From Rhizocola hellebori (lineage in GTDB: Bacteria; Actinomycetota; Actinomycetes; Mycobacteriales; Micromonosporaceae), in the NCBI RefSeq assembly GCF_016862955.1, contig NZ_BONY01000006.1, positions 1 through 64,000 on the forward strand: DNA of 64,000 bases, given 5' to 3'. Below, piece by piece: positions 59,858 through 64,000 of the stretch (its first letter is position 1; every line of letters starts with the position of its first letter). Both the position numbers and the translations under genes were made by a program. The notes under the pieces were generated by a model. That model was not told where the DNA came from. It saw nothing but the letters and a program-made list of their open reading frames with translations, and ran no database searches.

Positions 59858-61204
59858 CTACGGTGGCTCGGGTCCGACGATGTAGAGCTTGCCGAGTGGA
59901 CTGCGCCAGACGAAGATGCCGGGGCTGATTTGCCATAGGCGCCAGCGGCCTTGGTGCTTGGCGCGGTGATGGAAACGGCATAGGGGGCCAAGATTGCCGG
60001 GCTCGGTGCGGCCGCCATCCCGGTGGGCGATGGTGTGATCGAGGTCTGTTTGCAGGGCGGGTCTGCGGCAGCCGGGTGCGCGGCACATGCGGTCACGGGC
60101 GCGGATGTGCCGGGCCAGCGCGGCATTGGGGAACCGCCGGCCCGGGTCGCCGAAGACACCGCCGGACGCTGCGCTGGGGCGAGAAGCGTTGGGGTGCTTG
60201 GTGTTGGGGCCATGTGCCGGGTGCGCTGTGTGGCGGCGGTGGCCGCCGCGTGGCGTGTTCGGGCTGCTGGATGCGGCGGTGGACGCTGCGCTGGATGGGG
60301 TGGGATTGGTGTGGGGGCGGGCGCGGGTGGTGCCGGTGTGGATCTCGCCGGTGGTGGTGTCGTAGATGGTGAAGTGCCAGGGTGTGTGGCGTTGCTGTTG
60401 GGCGATCTGGCGGGCGATGTCGGCGATGACGGGGCCGTAGCCGTTGAGGTGGCCTGGTTTGTTGGCGAGCCTGGCCAGGGTGTCGAGGGTGGCGACCAGC
60501 TCGACGCTGCCTCCGGCCCGCGTGCTGTCGGTGGTGACGCCGAGCAGGAGGTCGAGGAAGGTGTCGGCGCGGATTTGGTCGAGGCTGCGCGGGTCGCCGG
60601 CTTGTTTGACGGCGCGGGCGATCGCGGTGATGCGGTTGACGGCGGCCAGGGCGGCGTCGGCGGGAAGGTTGAGGCCGAGGACGTTAGCGCAGCTGTCTTC
60701 GGTGGGCTGTAGCTCGACGCGGCGGTCGCGGACCCGTGCCCGGTGCCGTGCGGCCGCGGCGGCGGGGTCGGCCTCGATGACCAGTTTGGCCAGTCTGGCC
60801 CGTAGCTGGCCGGTGGTCAGTGAGGGGGCTACGGGCAGGACTGTGGCGGCGATGCGGCGGGCCAACCCCAGATCGAGCGTGGCGACGCCGTCGCGGATGA
60901 CCCTTGCCTTGGGTAGGTCGAGGTCGCCATGGGCCATGGCGGCGTGGATATCGGGCAGGCGGCGCACCACGTCCATGGCGAGATCGAGCTGGGCGGCGGC
61001 GGCCTGGCGGGTCCAGGCCAGCGCCGCAGCAATCTCGAACGGAGCGAACTCTGCCACCGGGGTGGTATCGAAGACGGCCACGAGTTTGGCCAACACCACA
61101 GCCTGCCGCTCAGACAGCTCGCGCCAACTGGCTACGAGCTCGTCGACAATCGCTGCATCGCAGTGCATCGCATCCGCGACGACTATCCCCGTATCGACTG
61201 ACAC
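59858..61204 (-). CDS. DUF222 and HNH endonuclease domain protein
   Basis: A 448-residue protein of the actinobacterial 13E12/REP type. Residues 15-270 are the helical DUF222 domain (with LARRIAATVLPVAPSLT and VLGLNLPADAALAAVNRI). A Pro/Ser/Thr/His-rich linker spans 300-355. The HNH nuclease at 375-425 reads CRAPGCRRP, TDLDHTIAHRDGG, NLGPLCRFHH and is complete. These genes are multicopy and probably mobile or selfish; biological role unknown. GTG 61204 is preferred because TAGGAT lies 7 nt before it. Confidence 0.85.
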   Translation of the reverse strand: MSVDTGIVVADAMHCDAAIVDELVASWRELSERQAVVLAKLVAVFDTTPVAEFAPFEIAAALAWTRQAAAAQLDLAMDVVRRLPDIHAAMAHGDLDLPKARVIRDGVATLDLGLARRIAATVLPVAPSLTTGQLRARLAKLVIEADPAAAAARHRARVRDRRVELQPTEDSCANVLGLNLPADAALAAVNRITAIARAVKQAGDPRSLDQIRADTFLDLLLGVTTDSTRAGGSVELVATLDTLARLANKPGHLNGYGPVIADIARQIAQQQRHTPWHFTIYDTTTGEIHTGTTRARPHTNPTPSSAASTAASSSPNTPRGGHRRHTAHPAHGPNTKHPNASRPSAASGGVFGDPGRRFPNAALARHIRARDRMCRAPGCRRPALQTDLDHTIAHRDGGRTEPGNLGPLCRFHHRAKHQGRWRLWQISPGIFVWRSPLGKLYIVGPEPP

Positions 61205-61211
61205 ACAAGAG

Positions 61212-61217
61212 ATCCTA
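61212..61217 (-). promoter_or_regulatory. -10 hexamer of the leaderless DUF222-HNH gene
   Basis: TAGGAT, 7 nt before GTG 61204. Confidence 0.5.
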
Positions 61218-61269
61218 GTACAGTTGTTCGAGCAGTAAAACCCCAAGTCTACCTGGAAAGAAGGCCGGA

Positions 61270-61290
61270 AACCGTTGCCACGCAACGGTT
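61270..61290. promoter_or_regulatory. 9-bp perfect inverted repeat, candidate operator
   Basis: AACCGTTGC, CAC, GCAACGGTT. It covers the -35 region expected for the CATAAT box of the Nudix gene and has no T-run, so an operator is more likely than a terminator. Confidence 0.45.
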
Positions 61291-61304
61291 ACGGAAAGCG
61301 CAGG

Positions 61305-61310
61305 CATAAT
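61305..61310 (+). promoter_or_regulatory. -10 hexamer of the leaderless Nudix gene
   Basis: CATAAT, 6 nt before GTG 61317. Confidence 0.5.
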
Positions 61311-61316
61311 TCTCTG

Positions 61317-61727
61317 GTGACACAACGAAGGCGCGCGGCCGCTGTCATCATTCGCGACGGCAAGGTGCTCATGGTCAGGGAGCGCTCCCGCGGCGACACC
61401 GGTCGTCACGACGGGCAGAGCTATTGGACGCTTCCCGGTGGCGGGCTCCAGCCGGGCGAAACGGACGAGCAGGCGGTCCGGCGGGAAGTGGCCGAGGAGG
61501 TGGGCCTTACCGCAATTTCGGCGACCTACATCCGCGACATGCACTACCCGTCCGGGATAACCGCGGTCTTCGCTGTCACCGTCGCCGATGGCGAACCGCG
61601 GCTCGGCGCCGACGATCTTCCGTGTGATTGTCCTCGCATGATTGGCCTGGACTGGATTCCTTTGCCGACGATGGCCGCTGTCCCGGCCATGCTTATCGAG
61701 TGGCCGGAGCTTGGGTGGTCTTCATAG
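61317..61727 (+). CDS. Nudix hydrolase
   Basis: A 136-residue protein with the Nudix box GGGLQPGETDEQAVRREVAEEVGL and all catalytic Glu residues. MutT-like size suggests a small nucleotide substrate, not defined here. GTG 61317 follows a CATAAT box; the in-frame start at 61275 lies within an inverted repeat and adds residues unlike the family. Its 3' end overlaps the ECF T-component gene by 6 bp (convergent). Confidence 0.88.
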   Translation: MTQRRRAAAVIIRDGKVLMVRERSRGDTGRHDGQSYWTLPGGGLQPGETDEQAVRREVAEEVGLTAISATYIRDMHYPSGITAVFAVTVADGEPRLGADDLPCDCPRMIGLDWIPLPTMAAVPAMLIEWPELGWSS

Positions 61728-62441
61728 GCCGGCTAGTGACAAGGTAAGCGCCGCAACGATAAGCGCGCCCGCGATGAGGGCCCAGTCGGCGGCGCCGAAG
61801 TGTTGTGGGCGGGCGATGGTACGTGGCGCGCCGGAGTCGAAACCGCGGGCGTCCATCGCTACGGCCAGGCGCACGCCGCGGCGGATGGCGCCGACCAGGA
61901 GGACGAAGGCGGTGTTGAAGAACGCGCGGCGCAGGCCGCGGGCGCGGCGGGCCATGGCGATGGTGCGCCATTCGTCGTGGAAGAGGCCGAGTAGCCGGAA
62001 GGCGGCCAGCGCCCCGAAGGCGAAGCGGGGTGGCGCTTTGGCGTGCTGCACAAGGGAATCGGCCAGATCGGTGGGGTCGGTGGAGGCGAAGGTGAGCAGG
62101 GCGGGCAGGGCCAGGGCGAGCAGGCGCAGCGCGAGCGACAGGGAAGCGTTCAGCACAGAGCTGGTCATGAGGAACGGTCCGAAGTGGAGGATCACGTCTC
62201 CGCTTCGGTCTGCTGAGAACAGCGCCAGGGTGAGCACGATGCCGACGGCGGCGGCCAGAACGGGCCAAGCGCGGCGCAGCAGGTCGGCGAAGCCGACGCC
62301 GAAGGCGGGCGCCAACACCAACGACACGGCGATGAGGAAGCCGAGTGCCAGCGGATCGCGGGTCAGGAGAGCCACTAGGGAAAGCAGGCCGCTGGCGGCG
62401 AGCTTGGCCACGGGCGCTCTGCGCGCCAACACGGCGGTCAT
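61722..62441 (-). CDS. ykoC: ECF transporter T component (YkoC/EcfT-like)
   Basis: Membrane scaffold of an energy-coupling-factor importer. The 239-residue protein has five or six membrane helices and the T-component coupling motif MARRARGL, followed by AMDARGF. It overlaps the ATPase gene by 4 nt (ATGA). With the fused ATPase and the S component upstream it forms a complete YkoEDC-type set, so the cargo is probably a thiamine precursor. Confidence 0.87.
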   Translation of the reverse strand: MTAVLARRAPVAKLAASGLLSLVALLTRDPLALGFLIAVSLVLAPAFGVGFADLLRRAWPVLAAAVGIVLTLALFSADRSGDVILHFGPFLMTSSVLNASLSLALRLLALALPALLTFASTDPTDLADSLVQHAKAPPRFAFGALAAFRLLGLFHDEWRTIAMARRARGLRRAFFNTAFVLLVGAIRRGVRLAVAMDARGFDSGAPRTIARPQHFGAADWALIAGALIVAALTLSLAGL

Positions 62442-63772
62442 CGTGGGGCCAGCTCGAGGGCGCGGTCGGCGAGGGCGGCGACGACCTGGGGATCGTGGGT
62501 GACGGTGAGGATGGCGTGGCCCTCGTCGCGCAGATCCGCCAGCAGGTTTACCACCTCGATCCAGGTTTTGCGGTCTTGGCCGAAGGTGGGTTCGTCGAGC
62601 AGAAGCACCGGCGGTCGCGCCGCCAGCGCCGTGGCCACGCTCAGCCGCCGCGCCTGGCCGCCGGAGAGGGTGAACGGATTCGCCCGGGCCAGTGGCTCGA
62701 GGTGCAGGCGTTGCAGCAGCTCGTCCACGCGTTGCGGGGAGGTGCCGCCGAGGGCCAGCTCGTCGCGGACCGACGAGGTGACGAACTGATGCTCGGGGTT
62801 CTGGAAGACCGAGCCGATCCGGCCGGTCAATGTCTTGGGGCGCCAGCGGTGCGGGGCCTCGCCCCATCGGGTGCCGACGCCGCCCCGGGCCGGTTTGAGC
62901 AGGCCGCCGAGCATCAGCGCCAGGGTCGATTTTCCGCTGCCGTTGGGGCCGGTGACCGCCGTCGCTTCACCCTCGCGCAGCGTTATGTCGGGATAGGACA
63001 GATCCCGCACGCCCAGATCGGTGGTGGTGAGCAGACTCTGGCCCGGTTCGGCGATGGCCTTACGGGCCGGCATGGGATGACCCGGTACCCAAACACCGCT
63101 TGAAGAAAGCTCGACCCCCAGTGAGCCGGTGAGGATCTGCGGCGGCCCTTGAGCACGGACGCCGCCTCCCGGCTCGAGCACGATGACCCTGTCGATGAGC
63201 GGCAGCACCGCCTCGATGCGGTGTTCCACGAGCACCATGGTCTGCTCGCGGCCGAGCCCGCGCAGGCTTTCCACGACGAGCGCGGCGCCGGCCGGGTCGA
63301 GGTTGGCGGTGGGTTCATCGAGCAGCAGCAGATCCGGTTGCGGCGCAAGCGCTCCCGCCAGCACGAGCCGCTGCTGCTCGCCGCCGGAAAGGCGATCGGT
63401 GCGGTGGTCGCGTGGGTAGCCAAACCCCACCTGGCGCAGCACCTCGTCCACCCGCGGCCAGATCTTCTCGGCCGGCCAGCCGAGATTTTCCAGGCCGAAG
63501 GCGACCTCGTCCCCGCAGCGGCTCATCACGAGCTGGGACTGCGGATCCTGGAAGACGATGCCGGTACGGCCGTCCACCTTGAGGTCGCCTTCGGCCTCCC
63601 CCGAGTCATGCGCCAGCAGCCCGGCCAGAGCCGCCAGCAAGGTTGACTTGCCTGCGCCCGAGGGGCCGAGCAGGAGCACCCGCTCGCCCCGCTCGAGGCG
63701 CAGATCGACACCGCGGATGGCCCAGGCGCGCCTGCCCGCGTGCCGCCAGCCGAAGCCGTTGAGCTGGATCAC
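62438..63772 (-). CDS. ykoD: fused ECF transporter ATPase (YkoD-like)
   Basis: One 444-residue chain with two ABC ATPase domains, replacing EcfA and EcfA'. Domain 1 has Walker A GPSGAGKST, signature LSGGEQQR and Walker B LLLLDEPTANLD. Domain 2 has GPNGSGKST, LSGGQARR and VLLLDEPTFGQD. The fusion is characteristic of YkoD. GTG 63772 overlaps the upstream S-component stop (4 nt); longer upstream frame is antisense-like and rejected. Confidence 0.92.
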   Translation of the reverse strand: MIQLNGFGWRHAGRRAWAIRGVDLRLERGERVLLLGPSGAGKSTLLAALAGLLAHDSGEAEGDLKVDGRTGIVFQDPQSQLVMSRCGDEVAFGLENLGWPAEKIWPRVDEVLRQVGFGYPRDHRTDRLSGGEQQRLVLAGALAPQPDLLLLDEPTANLDPAGAALVVESLRGLGREQTMVLVEHRIEAVLPLIDRVIVLEPGGGVRAQGPPQILTGSLGVELSSSGVWVPGHPMPARKAIAEPGQSLLTTTDLGVRDLSYPDITLREGEATAVTGPNGSGKSTLALMLGGLLKPARGGVGTRWGEAPHRWRPKTLTGRIGSVFQNPEHQFVTSSVRDELALGGTSPQRVDELLQRLHLEPLARANPFTLSGGQARRLSVATALAARPPVLLLDEPTFGQDRKTWIEVVNLLADLRDEGHAILTVTHDPQVVAALADRALELAPR

Positions 63773-64000
63773 ACCAGCTCGCGGACCCGGCCGATCGGGA
63801 ACCTGTCCAGAACCCCTGTCCGGGCAAGCCCTTTGGCCAGCAGGTAGGAGCCGACGCCCGCGATGAGGGCGCCGCTGGCGATCTGGCATGCGCCGTAAGC
63901 GATTTGCCACGAGGTCTGCATATCGCCGAGGGAGGACGTGGTCAGGTCGAGCGCGGTCGCGCCCGCCCCGGCCAGAGCGCCGGCGAGCGTGGCGCGTGCC
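63769..64000 (-). CDS. ykoE: ECF transporter S component (YkoE-like), partial
   Basis: The last 76 codons of a gene that enters from the right edge of the window. The translation reads TSSLGDMQTSWQIAYGACQ, then IASGALIAGVGSYLLAKGLA and a C-terminus LDRFPIGRVREL. Helices and the SWQ-AYG-Q-SGAL pattern resemble YkoE, the hydroxymethylpyrimidine (thiamine precursor) binding subunit. The 5' end and any TPP riboswitch lie outside the window. Confidence 0.78.
   Translation of the reverse strand, partial: ARATLAGALAGAGATALDLTTSSLGDMQTSWQIAYGACQIASGALIAGVGSYLLAKGLARTGVLDRFPIGRVRELV

Noticed and set aside
61291-61304. GGAAAGCG half-site before the Nudix gene, considered as a third LacI operator
   Set aside because: The second half (CAGGCA) does not match CGMTTTCC. 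The nearby AACCGTTGC inverted repeat is a better regulatory candidate.

Overview
This is a GC-rich (about 68-70 percent by eye) chromosomal segment of an actinobacterium. The evidence is the gene order obg / nadD-rsfS / comEA-comEC / holA / rpsT / lepA / hemW / hrcA-dnaJ-rsmE / phoH-ybeY-corC / era-recO-uppS, frequent GTG starts, an F420-type LLM oxidoreductase, a DUF222-HNH gene and an actinobacterial-type HelD. The DUF4870 gene divergent from hrcA and the phosphatase next to rsfS resemble Micromonosporaceae, but I cannot settle the family from sequence alone.

Layout. 1-9.0 kb: obg, a GNAT, convergent trpS, pepN, nadD, rsfS, a histidine phosphatase, a lipoprotein and a DegV protein. 9.1-12.0 kb: comEA-comEC (DNA uptake). 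12.4-14.1 kb: a secreted modular pectinesterase. 14.2-19.5 kb: holA, a membrane protein, rpsT, a phosphotransferase, lepA and a Nudix protein. 19.6-21.7 kb: a tandem pair of secreted proteins, each with four cysteine-paired repeats that recall chaplins but are longer. 21.7-25.5 kb: a PhyH dioxygenase, a lysozyme-like secreted protein, a crotonase and hemW. 25.5-34.0 kb: DUF4870, then hrcA behind a CIRCE element, dnaJ, rsmE, a HIT protein, a serine hydrolase, phoH, ybeY, a CorC-type protein and a cytidine-deaminase relic.

The usual neighbour of that last gene, era, appears only at 57.1 kb. The 34.0-57.1 kb block is accessory: an M15-like peptidase, a three-repeat secreted protein, a frameshifted VOC gene abutting a truncated globin remnant, a YcaQ-like protein, several small enzymes, an Idh/DUF993/isomerase sugar cluster with a LacI regulator, a PIN-domain gene with an internally duplicated partner, HelD, a flavoprotein/ParA/partner operon with a divergent PadR gene, and purC. 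The window ends with era-recO-uppS, a DUF222-HNH gene, a Nudix gene and a YkoEDC-type ECF transporter whose S component runs off the edge.

Regulation visible in the DNA. trpS has a textbook ribosome-mediated attenuator: leader peptide MSWWLP, mutually exclusive hairpins and a terminator. hrcA has CIRCE. The LacI gene has a perfect palindrome that recurs with one change in front of the pectinesterase. Most striking at the scale of the window, at least 22 genes have a TANNNT-like -10 hexamer ending 6-8 nt before the start codon, implying leaderless mRNAs. purC and era do this from overlapping -10 boxes on opposite strands.
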